64,000 nt of DNA, taken from contig NZ_CP073343.1 in NCBI RefSeq assembly GCF_024397855.1, forward strand, positions 1,674,001 to 1,738,000, given 5' to 3'. The position numbers and the translations under genes are program-made. The stretch is from Marinomonas rhizomae. Its GTDB lineage: Bacteria > Pseudomonadota > Gammaproteobacteria > Pseudomonadales > Marinomonadaceae. Positions within the stretch are counted from its first letter, which is position 1; each line of letters starts with the position of its first letter. The notes below the pieces were generated by a model, which was not told the DNA's origin, did not search any database, and saw nothing but the letters and a program-made list of their open reading frames with translations. Shown here in pieces: positions 51,894 through 60,921 of this stretch.

Positions 51894-52179
51894 AGAAATC
51901 AGTTCGACGTGCTTTTTTTAGGGAATCGATTACGAGACCTTATGGAGTTTCAGAGTCAGTTAAAAATCCCCTTTCTAGTCACTTCAAAAACAATCTATGC
52001 CTTACGATTTAATTCGTCTTGCTAAACTAAGTTCAAACAGAATAAATGAGACGTTTGGGCTGAAAGCCCGATAAAAGATTTTTTGGTAACTTTTGCATCG
52101 ATTGGCAAAAGTTACACGCCCAGCAGGACGGAATAAAGGTCAGGAATACAAAGCGATTGAGAGGAAACAAACGTACTCG
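51894..52179 (+). repeat. Dispersed intergenic repeat, copy 2
   Basis: This is the counterpart of 2394-2665, sharing TCAGTTCGACG, CCTTATGGAGTTTCAGAGTC, TCTATGCCTTACG and CAAAAGTTACACGCCCAGCA. Here GGGCTGAAAGCCC is a perfect small hairpin. It fills most of the 51703-52243 gap, in which no gene is seen. Confidence 0.8.
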
Positions 52180-52194
52180 CATACTCGAAAAACA

Positions 52195-52220
52195 AAAAAG
52201 GCGACTCATCAGTCGCCTTT
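52195..52220 (-). terminator. Terminator of the ATP-grasp gene
   Basis: AAAGGCGACT CATC AGTCGCCTTT lies 24 bases beyond the stop codon, with an A-run on the plus strand that gives a T-run on the minus transcript. Confidence 0.85.
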
Positions 52221-52243
52221 CGCATTTCTAGAGGGTTTGCTTA

Positions 52244-53722
52244 TCAAGCGTTAATATCACCACGTTTCACTTGCATGCGACGCAAGAACTCCGACATGAT
52301 GTGCATGTAGAGTTCATCGCCTAGGTATTTGTCTTCTACGCCACGGTCGATACTTGGGTTGTCGTTAACTTCGATAACGTAACCACGGCCGTTGATTTCT
52401 TTTACGTCGACGCCGTATAGGCCTTCACCAATCGGTTTGGTGGCGGCGATGGCGGCTTGTAGCACGCGTCGTGGCACTTCGAAGGTTGGTAAAGTATCAA
52501 ATCCGCCGCTTTGGCTTTTGCTACCTGTGTGTTGGTAAATCTGCCAGTGGTTTTTCACCATGTAGTAACGACAAGCAAAGATCGGTTTGTTGTTGAGGAC
52601 GCCGATACGCCAGTCAAATTCCGTGTACAGATACTCTTGAACCAATAGCAAAGACGATTTTTTAAACAAGGTGTTTAAGCTTTCAGTTAAGGCTTCGCGG
52701 TTTTCTGCTTTGATCACGCCTTTAGAAAACGCGCCGTCTGGAATTTTTACTACCATTGGGTAGCTGATAACGGCTTCTAGTGCATCTTCTACGTTGCTTT
52801 CACCTTTGTGTACGATGCGTGTTTTTGGGCAAGGTACTTTGTGGGTGTTGAACAAATCTGCTAAGTAAACTTTGTTGGTACAGCGCATGATAGATTGTGG
52901 GTCGTCCATCACAACTAAGCCTAAGCCTTCGGCTTTTTTCGCGAATCGGTAGGTGTGGTGATCGATGTTGGTAGTTTCACGAATGAACAAACCATCGTAT
53001 TCCGGAAGACGCATGATGTCTTTTGGACCAATGGTATCAACGTGAATACCAAGTTGTTTGCCGGCTTGGATAAACTTTTTAATCGCTTGGTCATCACTTG
53101 GCGGCATGGCTTCTTCTGGGTTGACCAGAATCGCCATGTCGAATTTCGCGGCGCGCTGAATGCGACCTTTGCTCCATACCTTGTTGCTGAAAGCTTCTAA
53201 TGATTCGGCAAATAGGGTTTCTTCCGCGTCGTTTAACTTACTTTGTGATGTAGAGAAAAGGGCGGTGACTTGCCATTCTTTACGGAACTTCAAGGTTACT
53301 TCCAATACAGGGCTTGGAAAGCTTTCGAATAGTTTGCGTGCAAATTCCTTCATCTCTGGATGAATGGTTTTGCCGAAAACACAATGGAATTTCATTTCCA
53401 TCGGGGCTTCTGGTTTAGCGAGTTTTTTCGCAAGCAAAGGCAACCACTGAGAGATTTCTAGCTCATAAAGGTCTTTTTTACTTAGGTCGTTAAGCACGCG
53501 AACGGAAGGCATAACGTGATGACCACGGCTTTCTGCCAACAGCGAACAGTAATATCCGTCAGACAGATACTTGCTGCTTTTACAAAGGTTGATGATTCGT
53601 GTGCGTCCTTGGTTTTTTGTCGTGGCCAAGTTTAGATATTGAGTAAAAGTGATCACTCGATCACTCGGTAAAAACGCGGACCAATCTTTGGCCTGATCAA
53701 CAACAATGTAAGTCTGTGACAT
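52244..53722 (-). CDS. RimK-type ATP-grasp ligase with RLAN domain
   Basis: The 492-residue protein has an N-terminal RLAN-type domain (about residues 1-200, VDQAKDWSAFLPSDRVITFTQYLN) and a C-terminal RimK-like ATP-grasp (about 290-490). Visible ATP-grasp parts are YPMVVKIPDGAFSKGV, LLVQEYLYTEFDWRIGVL, GVDVKEINGRGYVIEVNDNPSID. Such ligases join amino acids to peptides or proteins. It is divergent from a GNAT-C39 peptidase fusion; this pairing has been predicted by Aravind and colleagues (as I recall) to make or modify peptides. The substrate is unknown. Confidence 0.83.
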   Translation of the reverse strand: MSQTYIVVDQAKDWSAFLPSDRVITFTQYLNLATTKNQGRTRIINLCKSSKYLSDGYYCSLLAESRGHHVMPSVRVLNDLSKKDLYELEISQWLPLLAKKLAKPEAPMEMKFHCVFGKTIHPEMKEFARKLFESFPSPVLEVTLKFRKEWQVTALFSTSQSKLNDAEETLFAESLEAFSNKVWSKGRIQRAAKFDMAILVNPEEAMPPSDDQAIKKFIQAGKQLGIHVDTIGPKDIMRLPEYDGLFIRETTNIDHHTYRFAKKAEGLGLVVMDDPQSIMRCTNKVYLADLFNTHKVPCPKTRIVHKGESNVEDALEAVISYPMVVKIPDGAFSKGVIKAENREALTESLNTLFKKSSLLLVQEYLYTEFDWRIGVLNNKPIFACRYYMVKNHWQIYQHTGSKSQSGGFDTLPTFEVPRRVLQAAIAATKPIGEGLYGVDVKEINGRGYVIEVNDNPSIDRGVEDKYLGDELYMHIMSEFLRRMQVKRGDINA

Positions 53723-54184
53723 TGGGTATGCTTTTCCTTTTGCTTAAAAAAACACTATGAGTTTGTAAAAGTTGCTTTAAAAAGGGGGGGTAAAAAGAGC
53801 CCTCGATTTGTGCGGATAATGCGCTTGTTTTACAAATTTAACAATAGTCTAAAAAAACTTTTCGCGACTACTGCGCTTGCTAATACTTTGTTAAAAATAG
53901 ACTCGAAAATGCTCATTTATAAAACATAAACTCCGCTTTCTCGTCTATTTTTGCCTCGTCTTAACTTCGCTCGTGACATCGTGAATAAGTTTTTTGCATA
54001 AAAAATAAAATGTTTTTTTGATGAAAAAATAGACTATCTTTTGCTATCTTTTAAATAAGTTTCGCTCTAGAATGCGCGAAAATTTTCATCGTTAAATTGT
54101 GGCTTTTTTAGTCTGTTTTGTAGTGTCTAAACAAGTAATAATTTTGACGATCCTAGCGACCTTTTGCCCTTTAGAGGCGATGTA
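53723..54184. other. Gene-free divergent control region
   Basis: This 462-base AT-rich stretch between the ATP-grasp and GNAT-C39 genes holds no convincing ORF. Notable are GACTATCTTTTGCTATCTTT-like short direct repeats near 54029-54055 and several A/T runs. It presumably carries both promoters. Confidence 0.5.
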
Positions 54185-55336
54185 ATGATCACAAGCTCGG
54201 TCACCAGCTCTTCCCCAAATATTGATATCCGTTTAGCCAGTATAGACGATTTAAAAGCCTTGCTCGTTTTGGAGGGCAAAGCTTTTACCGGTGATCGTTT
54301 GAGTCGTCGTAGCTTTCGTAATGCGATTACCAGTTCTGGCTCGGCATTATTTGTGGCAATGAAGGAAGGCGGCGAGCTGTTTGGTTATGCCTTGTTGCAT
54401 CTTCGCCAAGGTACTCACTTGGCACGTCTGTATTCGCTTGCGGTATCGCCTGAGGCGCGTGGTCTTGGTATCGGCAAATTGTTGATCCAAGCCTGTGAGA
54501 AAAAAGCGCTTAAAAAAGGCAAAATGTTGCTGCGTTTGGAAGTCAGTGATGTGAATCATAATGCTATCGCCTTGTATCAAAAAATGGGATACAAGGAATT
54601 TGGGCATTACGATGCTTATTACGAAGACCAAACCGATGCGATTCGTATGCAGAAACGTTTGCGTCATGCGGGTGACGAACAAACCACGCGCGCGATTCCT
54701 TGGTTAGCACAAGGTACGCCATTTACGTGCGGGCCTGCGTCGTTGCAAATGGTGTTGTCTTCGATGCATCCAGATTATCAAGCAACGCCGAACGATGAGT
54801 TAGAAATTTGGCGTGAAGCGACGACGATTTTCATGACCTCTGGTCATGGCGGTTGTCATCCTATGGGATTGGCTTTGGCGGCGAAGAAGCGAGGTTTGTC
54901 TGCGGATGTTTGGTTGAGCGAAGAGGGGCCTTTATTTGTTGATAGCGTGCGTAACGAGTTAAAGAAAAACGTTATAACTCGCGTGCATGAAAGCTTTGCT
55001 CAGCAATGCGAAGAAGCCGATGTTCCCTTACATTATACAGCGATGCCGTTAGAGCAATTGATCGAAGCTTTCGACTCTGGCGCTTTGGCGATTATCTTAA
55101 TCAGTACTTTTCGTATGGACGGAAAAAAATCCCCTCATTGGGTAGTGATGTCGGGCTACGACGAACATTGTATTCTGGTGCATGATCCGGATTTGGACGA
55201 TGATAAAAAATTACCTGACGATCCACCAAGCCCGCTGGATTGTCAATTTGTGCCGATTGCTCGAGATGAGTTTGAAAAAATGTCACGCTTTGGGCAGAGT
55301 CGTCTGCAAGCCACGGTCGTGCTTAAAACTCAGTAA
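54185..55336 (+). CDS. GNAT acetyltransferase fused to C39-like peptidase
   Basis: The 383-residue protein combines a RimI-type GNAT domain (residues 10-160; acetyl-CoA loop VSPEARGLGIGKLLIQACEKKA, then NHNAIALYQKMGYKEFGHYDAYY) and a papain-fold C39-like peptidase (about 170-380; Cys in GTPFTCGPASLQMVLS, His in KSPHWVVMSGYD, Asp in ILVHDPD). This matches the GNAT/peptidase_C39 (DUF3335) fusion family. It is divergent from the RLAN ATP-grasp gene and likely acts with it on a peptide. ATG at 54185 has GAGG upstream. Confidence 0.85.
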   Translation: MITSSVTSSSPNIDIRLASIDDLKALLVLEGKAFTGDRLSRRSFRNAITSSGSALFVAMKEGGELFGYALLHLRQGTHLARLYSLAVSPEARGLGIGKLLIQACEKKALKKGKMLLRLEVSDVNHNAIALYQKMGYKEFGHYDAYYEDQTDAIRMQKRLRHAGDEQTTRAIPWLAQGTPFTCGPASLQMVLSSMHPDYQATPNDELEIWREATTIFMTSGHGGCHPMGLALAAKKRGLSADVWLSEEGPLFVDSVRNELKKNVITRVHESFAQQCEEADVPLHYTAMPLEQLIEAFDSGALAIILISTFRMDGKKSPHWVVMSGYDEHCILVHDPDLDDDKKLPDDPPSPLDCQFVPIARDEFEKMSRFGQSRLQATVVLKTQ

Positions 55337-55372
55337 ATAGCTTTTCTTCTCTGTTAATTCTTCAAGCAACTC

Positions 55373-55419
55373 ACGGCACTTTCTCCATTTAGTTTTGAGG
55401 AGGGTGCCGTTTTTGTTTT
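55373..55419 (+). terminator. Terminator of the GNAT-C39 gene
   Basis: ACGGCAC (55373-55379) and GTGCCGT (55404-55410) pair, with TCTCC/GGAGG inside and TTTTTGTTTTTT after. Confidence 0.85.
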
Positions 55420-55511
55420 TTCTATGTTGCACAAAAATCCAAGCGCTCGTATTTAAACGCTGTCATGATGTTACTCATTGATATGAAATAAGTTGATTTA
55501 AGGAGTATTCA

Positions 55512-56579
55512 ATGAAGGTTGCGTTTACTAGTGACAATATTGCCGGTGCGTCAGAGTCTGTTTTTAAGGCCATGATGGAGGCCGCGCAAGGTGATGCTAT
55601 GCCATATGGCAATGATGATGGCACGGCGCAAGTCACGCGTATGTTGTCGGAATTGTTTGAGTGCGATGTGGATGTCTTTTTGGTGTCTACCGGAACGGCT
55701 GCGAATTCGTTAGGAGTGAGTGCCTTTACGCCGCCTTGGGGCAGTGTGCTGTGTCACACAGAAAGCCACTTATTAAATGATGAATGTACTGCGCCGGAGT
55801 TTTATACCAGTGGCGCGCGTTTTGTCGGTATTGGTGGCGCGGATGCGAAGATGGATCCTGTTCAGTTGCAAAAATTGGTCAATCAGAAAATCGGTGATGT
55901 GCATTCTTGTCAGCCGTCGATTATTAGCTTTTCTCAGGTTACAGAAGTGGGTAGTGTGTATTCGTTAGAAGAAATTTACGCCATTACGAGTGTGGCGAAA
56001 TCGGCAGGCTTGCCTGTTCATATGGATGGTGCGCGTTTTGCCAATGCTTTGCTCGCCTTGGGTTGTTCGCCAGCCGAAATGACATGGAAAGCGGGCGTGG
56101 ATATTGTGTCTTTTGGTGCGACGAAAAATGGCGTGATGGCATCTGAAGCCATTGTGGTATTCAAACAAGCTTTGGAAGATAAAGGGATTTCTAGCGAAAA
56201 GGTAGCAAAAGAGCTCGGTTATCGTCGCAAACGTGGCGGGCATTTGCATTCCAAAATGCGTTTGTTGTCTTCGCAGATGATTGCTTATTTAACGGATGAT
56301 TTGTGGCGTACAAATGCGACTCATGCCAATGCTATGATGGTGCTGTTGCAAGACGGTTTGAAAACCGTTCCGGGTGTGAAAATCAATACGCCCGCTCAGG
56401 CCAATATGTTGTTTTGTACCTTGCCATTGCCGATGATTGATCATTTGCAGGCAGAAGGTTTTGGCTTTTACGGTGGGCGCTGGGAAGAAGGCGTCATTCG
56501 ATTGGTGACGTCGTTCAGAACTCCAAAAGAGGGTGTCGAAGCCTTTATCGCATCTGCGAAAGCGTTTGCAGCACAATAG
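55512..56579 (+). CDS. Low-specificity L-threonine aldolase
   Basis: The 355-residue fold-type I PLP enzyme shows the threonine aldolase pattern: TSDNIAGASESVFKAM, STGTAANSLGVSAF, CHTESHLLNDE, HMDGARFANALLALG and the PLP lysine in VSFGATKNGVMASEAIV. It cleaves threonine or allo-threonine to glycine and acetaldehyde. Low specificity is inferred from the family. AAGGAGTATTCA before the ATG supports the start. It is convergent with an AraC-type regulator gene. Confidence 0.87.
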   Translation: MKVAFTSDNIAGASESVFKAMMEAAQGDAMPYGNDDGTAQVTRMLSELFECDVDVFLVSTGTAANSLGVSAFTPPWGSVLCHTESHLLNDECTAPEFYTSGARFVGIGGADAKMDPVQLQKLVNQKIGDVHSCQPSIISFSQVTEVGSVYSLEEIYAITSVAKSAGLPVHMDGARFANALLALGCSPAEMTWKAGVDIVSFGATKNGVMASEAIVVFKQALEDKGISSEKVAKELGYRRKRGGHLHSKMRLLSSQMIAYLTDDLWRTNATHANAMMVLLQDGLKTVPGVKINTPAQANMLFCTLPLPMIDHLQAEGFGFYGGRWEEGVIRLVTSFRTPKEGVEAFIASAKAFAAQ

Positions 56580-56600
56580 TTTTGTTACGAGGAACTTTAA

Positions 56601-57422
56601 CTAACAGCGATAGTTTGATGGTGCAACGCCAAAGGCTTGTTTAAAGGCTCGATTAAAGTGGCTTTGGTCATAAAAACCGACATCGGCCGCGATGTCGGTA
56701 ATCATCGCATTCGATCTGGCTAATTGCGTGCAAGCCCGTTCTAATCTTAGGCGCATTAGCCAAGCGTGCGGCGCCAGTCCGGTTTGCTTTTGGAAGCGTC
56801 GAATGAATTGAAAGCGGGTTAATCCACAAAGTTCTGCTAGGTTATTCAAGGAAATTTTTCTGGATAGATTGGCTTCACAATATTCTCTAACGCGTTTTAG
56901 TTGCTGATTTGTTAGAGCAAATGTTTCTTGGATTAGTGGCTTTTTCTCTGCCGCCAGCAGTAAATTTGATAGTGCATTGGTCCATAAACTGTCTTTGTGA
57001 AGCTGGCTGGCGTATTGGTTTGGATCGAATGCTTGAGCAAGCTGTAAAAACGAGCGGTTGTGCGCGGGCTGATCGATTATCGATGGGGCAAGCAGAAGAT
57101 TGGTGTCTCGGGCTTGGCTGTCGAGCAGCGCGGCTTGCATTAATTCTGTTGGAATGCGAAAGGTTTTTAAGTGGCGTGTTGTATTGTCTCGTCCTGATCC
57201 ATCGTGAACTTCGCCAGGTGGCATTAGGCAAATTTGCTTTGGAACTAAGTCCAGAGTTTTATGTTGAACTTTCTGGTGTTGCGAGCCTTGAGTAACAAGC
57301 CCTATATGGTAATCCAAATGGTAGTGTGGCTGAAAATGAAACTCTGTGAGCTTTGCTTCACTAATAACCACGCCGGGTAGTTCTTCAATGTGCTGGTAGT
57401 GAAAAAAGTCATCGCTCGGCAT
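56601..57422 (-). CDS. AraC-family transcriptional regulator
   Basis: The 273-residue protein has an AraC ligand-binding cupin (EFHFQPHYHLDYHIGLVTQGSQ, residues 26-47; PPGEVHDG) and the C-terminal helix-turn-helix pair (ISLNNLAELCGLTRFQFIRRFQKQTGLAPHAWLMRLRLERACTQL). It resembles regulators of LysE-type exporters or amino-acid genes. It lies convergent with the threonine aldolase gene, and its target is unknown. Confidence 0.85.
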   Translation of the reverse strand: MPSDDFFHYQHIEELPGVVISEAKLTEFHFQPHYHLDYHIGLVTQGSQHQKVQHKTLDLVPKQICLMPPGEVHDGSGRDNTTRHLKTFRIPTELMQAALLDSQARDTNLLLAPSIIDQPAHNRSFLQLAQAFDPNQYASQLHKDSLWTNALSNLLLAAEKKPLIQETFALTNQQLKRVREYCEANLSRKISLNNLAELCGLTRFQFIRRFQKQTGLAPHAWLMRLRLERACTQLARSNAMITDIAADVGFYDQSHFNRAFKQAFGVAPSNYRC

Positions 57423-57604
57423 TGTGTAAAGATCTCACTGCTTCTTCAATTAATCTGGTTTTATTGGTGACTTTTGCACCTTAACAGTGCTTACTATGGT
57501 AGCGATAAAATAGTCGTTCTGCTTGTATTTTTGTGCGTGGTGATTCATAACATCTTGGTGAAAATATAAGTTGGGTGTGTTTTGAAAATTAAGGATTCAT
57601 TGTT

Positions 57605-58543
57605 ATGGAAGAGTTACTTAGCTATATCTTGAGCGTACAAACGCTGGTTCTCGTACTGGTTATCTTTTTATTAAAGGGTTCGATTAAGTTTGTGCCGCAG
57701 AATCAGGCATACGTTATTGAGCGTTTTGGTAAATACCAATCGACGAAAGAGGCGGGTTTAAACTTCATTCTGCCTTTTATTGATCGTATTTCTGCGGATC
57801 GCTCTTTAAAAGAACAAGCGGTGGATGTGCCAGAACAAAGTGCGATTACGAAAGATAATATTTCTTTGCATGTGGATGGCGTGTTGTATTTCCGCGTATT
57901 AGACCCGTACAAAGCGACTTACGGTGTGGATGATTACGTCTTCGCTGTGACTCAGTTGGCGCAAACTACTATGCGTTCTGAGTTAGGTAAAATGGAATTG
58001 GATAAAACATTTGAAGAGCGTGATGTGCTCAACACCAATATTGTGGCGTCGATCAATGATGCAGCAGGTCCTTGGGGTATTCAGGTGTTGCGTTATGAAA
58101 TAAAAGACATTGTTCCACCACAATCTGTGATGGAAGCAATGGAAGCCCAAATGAAAGCGGAACGTGTTAAGCGTGCGCAGATTTTGGAATCGGAAGGGGA
58201 TCGTCAAGCTGCGATTAACCGTGCCGAAGGTCAAAAAGCGTCTGTGGTTTTGGCGGCAGAAGCGGATAAAGAAGAGCAAGTGTTGCGCGCAGAAGGTGAA
58301 GCAAAAGCCATCGTTGCTGTGGCATCAGCGCAAGCGGAAGCACTTCGTCAGGTTGGTGAAGCAGCGGCGACCGAAGAAGGTCAAAAAGCCATTCAGCTTG
58401 ATCTTGCAAGCAAGGCAATTGAAGCGAAACGTGCAATTGCTAAAGAGTCTTCTGTTGTCTTGTTGCCTGATGGCGCGACAGAGCCGTCTGCGGTGGTAGC
58501 ACAAGCCATGACCATTATTCAGCAAATGACAAAAGGGAGCTAA
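57605..58543 (+). CDS. qmcA: SPFH/stomatin-like protein QmcA
   Basis: The 312-residue protein has an N-terminal membrane helix (residues 8-26), an SPFH domain (QNQAYVIERFGKYQSTKEAGLNFILPFID...VDGVLYFRVLDPYKATYGV) and an alanine- and glutamate-rich coiled coil (about 175-270). It matches E. coli QmcA (305 residues) in length and partner gene. Such proteins form large membrane assemblies that modulate FtsH-type proteolysis. The nfeD-type gene follows after 2 bases. Confidence 0.88.
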   Translation: MEELLSYILSVQTLVLVLVIFLLKGSIKFVPQNQAYVIERFGKYQSTKEAGLNFILPFIDRISADRSLKEQAVDVPEQSAITKDNISLHVDGVLYFRVLDPYKATYGVDDYVFAVTQLAQTTMRSELGKMELDKTFEERDVLNTNIVASINDAAGPWGIQVLRYEIKDIVPPQSVMEAMEAQMKAERVKRAQILESEGDRQAAINRAEGQKASVVLAAEADKEEQVLRAEGEAKAIVAVASAQAEALRQVGEAAATEEGQKAIQLDLASKAIEAKRAIAKESSVVLLPDGATEPSAVVAQAMTIIQQMTKGS

Positions 58544-58545
58544 GT

Positions 58546-59007
58546 ATGGATATCATTGCCAATAATCTGGCTCAGAGCTTGTTTATTGTTGGTTTGATTC
58601 TATTGGTCGTCGAAGTGACTGTGCTGGGTTTTGCAACTTTTGTACTCTTCTTCGTTGGCTTGGCTGCTATGGCTACAGGCGCTTTGGTTTATGTTGGAAT
58701 ACTGCCGAATAGTTTGCTGAGTGCTTTGTTGAGTACTGGCGTAATGACTATATTGGCCGCGTTAGTATTGTGGAAGCCATTGAAGCGTATGCAGTCAAAG
58801 GTGAGTACAAAAAAAGCCAAAAGTGAATTCACCGATCACCAGTTTTATTTGCAAGAGCCTGTGTCACCCACTCAGTCACCTAAATACCAGTATTCTGGTA
58901 TTGAATGGTCTTTGGTAAGCGACGAGTTCATTGAAGCTGGAACGAAAGTAGAAGTTACTGAAGCAGAAGTAGGTAAATTGCATATCAAAGCCATTAGCAC
59001 TAAGTAA
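58546..59007 (+). CDS. NfeD-family membrane protein (YbbJ-like)
   Basis: The 153-residue protein has three to four hydrophobic segments (residues 10-75) and a C-terminal OB-fold NfeD domain (YSGIEWSLVSDEFIEAGTKVEVTEAEVGKLHIKAI). It is the short NfeD form that pairs with SPFH proteins and equals YbbJ (152 residues) beside QmcA. It is translationally coupled to qmcA with a 2-base gap. A strong terminator follows. Confidence 0.88.
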   Translation: MDIIANNLAQSLFIVGLILLVVEVTVLGFATFVLFFVGLAAMATGALVYVGILPNSLLSALLSTGVMTILAALVLWKPLKRMQSKVSTKKAKSEFTDHQFYLQEPVSPTQSPKYQYSGIEWSLVSDEFIEAGTKVEVTEAEVGKLHIKAISTK

Positions 59008-59030
59008 ACTTCTTTAGATCCTGATCAAAG

Positions 59031-59079
59031 AAACGCCAAGAGTGTCGGTTGTAGAGCCGAACATGCTTGGCGTTTTTTT
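59031..59079 (+). terminator. Terminator of qmcA-nfeD
   Basis: AAACGCCAAG (59031-59040) pairs with CTTGGCGTTT, then a T-run. An inner TCGG..CCGA stem lies between. Confidence 0.88.
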
Positions 59080-59152
59080 ATGGATTTGGATGGGAGGCAA
59101 AAGCTAACATTCAGTGATAGACTTGCTGGTAACGTGAATAGGAGTGATGCAT

Positions 59153-59374
59153 ATGTCTGACGCATTAAAAACCGTATTGGATAATATGGAGCATTTAACG
59201 CCGAGTGAAAAAGCTTTGGCAGCTCATTGTCTTTTGTCTTCTCTTGAAGGTGAGCCGAGTGATGATGTTGAGTCTGCTTGGTTGGCATTAGCGGAAGAGC
59301 GCAGTAATGCTTTGTTATCTGGTGATGTAAAAGCAGTAAGTTGGGAGGAGATTAAGGCACAAGTTGTAAAATAA
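59153..59374 (+). CDS. Addiction-module antitoxin
   Basis: The 73-residue protein (MSDALKTVLDNMEHLTPSEKALAAHCLLSSLEG...) fits the addiction-module component family (TIGR02574-like): a helical dimerisation part and a C-terminal tail ALAEERSNALLSGDVKAVSWEEIKAQV that binds the toxin. AGGAG 8 bases before ATG 59153 chooses this start. The ParE/RelE-like frame follows after one base. Since the toxin carries an in-frame stop, the antitoxin may be a relic. Confidence 0.8.
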   Translation: MSDALKTVLDNMEHLTPSEKALAAHCLLSSLEGEPSDDVESAWLALAEERSNALLSGDVKAVSWEEIKAQVVK

Positions 59375-59375
59375 G

Positions 59376-59669
59376 ATGCTGAATTTAACCTTTCACCCAG
59401 ATGTCAGTCAGGAAATTAAATTTTCTTATAATTGGTATCAATTTCAAGCCAAAGGGCTTGGTGATGACTTTATGAAAGAGCTTGAATCTGCATTCAAAAC
59501 TATCCAGTCACTTCCTCGAACTTGACCTAAGTTCGGCGCAAACCATCATCGATTTTTACTATCTCGTTTCCCTTTCTCGGTTATTTATCAGATTCACGCT
59601 GGTAACCTGTATGTTGTTGCCATTATGCATAACAGTAAAAATCCAGACTATTGGTCGAGCAGACGTTAA
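59376..59669 (+). pseudogene. ParE/RelE-family toxin inactivated by an in-frame TGA
   Basis: The frame from ATG 59376 encodes FHPDVSQEIKFSYNWY...DDFMKELESAFKTIQSLPRT, then TGA at 59523-59525. The same frame continues PKFGANHHRFLLSRFPFSVIY through VVAIMHNSKNPDYWSSRR to TAA. The total of 97 codons equals a normal ParE/RelE toxin, and TGA stands where the family has Trp or a similar residue (PRTW). One base change (TGG to TGA) explains the loss. The C-terminal part with the active residues is not made unless the stop is read through. Confidence 0.85.
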
Positions 59670-60892
59670 TTGGTGTTTTCTGTGCTGGTGGCTTTCTGTG
59701 GTAACCAGAAAGAAATAACGCTGGTTAGAACAAGAAATCCGCAAGACACCCAAAGGCAAGCTATTAAGCCAAAGTCTTGGTAAATCCAGCCTGACAAAAT
59801 CGTGCCAATGAGCCGTCCCATGGCGTTGGCCATGTAGTAAAAGCCCACATCTAAAGACACACCATCTTCGCTGGCATGATGAACGATTAAGTAGCTGTGC
59901 AGCGAAGAGTTAATCGCGAACACTACACCGAATACTATGAGCCCGCTCAACAGAATCCATAAGCCTTGATCTACGTTTGTTAAGCCAATGGCGATGGCTG
60001 CAGGAATGGCGGTGAGTAGTATTGCCCAGAATTTGGCTTGTGTGCCTGTCGGTGTTTGTTGTTTGGTTTTTCCTGTGATGTGTGGTGCAAGGCTTTGGAC
60101 TATGCCGTAGCCGATGACCCACAAGGCGAGGAAGCTGCCGACGCGCCAGTGATCCCAGTCAAACTGGCTGGATAAATACACCGGAACAGCAATCACAAAC
60201 CATACATCCCGAGCACCAAACAAGAAGAGACGTGCCGCCGATAAAATATTGATTTCAGTGCTCTTGGAAAACATTTGTGAGAACTTCGGCTTGTTCTTCG
60301 ACTTGCCTAAATCCTCTCGAAGTAGATACAAACTGGCGAGCCATACGATGGCCAGAGCTACTGCCATGGCTAGGATAGCGTTATGAAAGCCGATGGTGCT
60401 GAGTAGAAAACCACCTAAGAAAAATCCCACACCTTTAAGAGCATTTTTCGAGCCAGTTAGTAGGGCAACCCATTTGTACAAGGTGCCGCTGGCGTTTTTG
60501 GGAACGAGTGTTTTGATGGCACTTTTGGCGCTCATTTTGTTGAGGTCTTTGGCAATACCAGACAAAGCCTGTGCTGCCATCACCCAAGGGATGGTTAAAA
60601 AGCTAGTGGGTAGTAGGAGCATAGATAAAGCAATGACTTGCATGGCAAGGCCAATATTCATGGTGCGGTTGAGGCCCCATTTGGCCCCAAGCCAGCCACC
60701 AAAAAGATTGGTAATGACGCCAAAAAATTCGTAAAACAAGAAGAGCAAAGCGATGTCTAGTGCGCCATAACCTAGCTGGTGGAAGTACAGCACAACCAAC
60801 ATACGCAGTGCGCCGTCGGTGAGGGTGAAGCTCCAATAATTGCCAGTAACAATAAGATACTGACGAACGCTTTTAGGAAGTTGTGACAGCAT
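59666..60892 (-). CDS. arsJ: Organoarsenical efflux MFS transporter ArsJ
   Basis: The 408-residue MFS protein has 12 predicted helices. QYLIVTGNYWSFTLTDGALRMLVVLYFHQLGYG at the N-terminus is the ArsJ signature as I recall it. ArsJ exports 1-arseno-3-phosphoglycerate made by the partner GAPDH, giving arsenate resistance. The gapdh gene lies 29 bases upstream on the same strand and arsR before it. The 3' end overlaps the toxin pseudogene by 4 bases. Confidence 0.88.
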   Translation of the reverse strand: MLSQLPKSVRQYLIVTGNYWSFTLTDGALRMLVVLYFHQLGYGALDIALLFLFYEFFGVITNLFGGWLGAKWGLNRTMNIGLAMQVIALSMLLLPTSFLTIPWVMAAQALSGIAKDLNKMSAKSAIKTLVPKNASGTLYKWVALLTGSKNALKGVGFFLGGFLLSTIGFHNAILAMAVALAIVWLASLYLLREDLGKSKNKPKFSQMFSKSTEINILSAARLFLFGARDVWFVIAVPVYLSSQFDWDHWRVGSFLALWVIGYGIVQSLAPHITGKTKQQTPTGTQAKFWAILLTAIPAAIAIGLTNVDQGLWILLSGLIVFGVVFAINSSLHSYLIVHHASEDGVSLDVGFYYMANAMGRLIGTILSGWIYQDFGLIACLWVSCGFLVLTSVISFWLPQKATSTENTN

Positions 60893-60921
60893 GTGTGTTT
60901 CCGCTTTGCTTTGTTGTTTGT

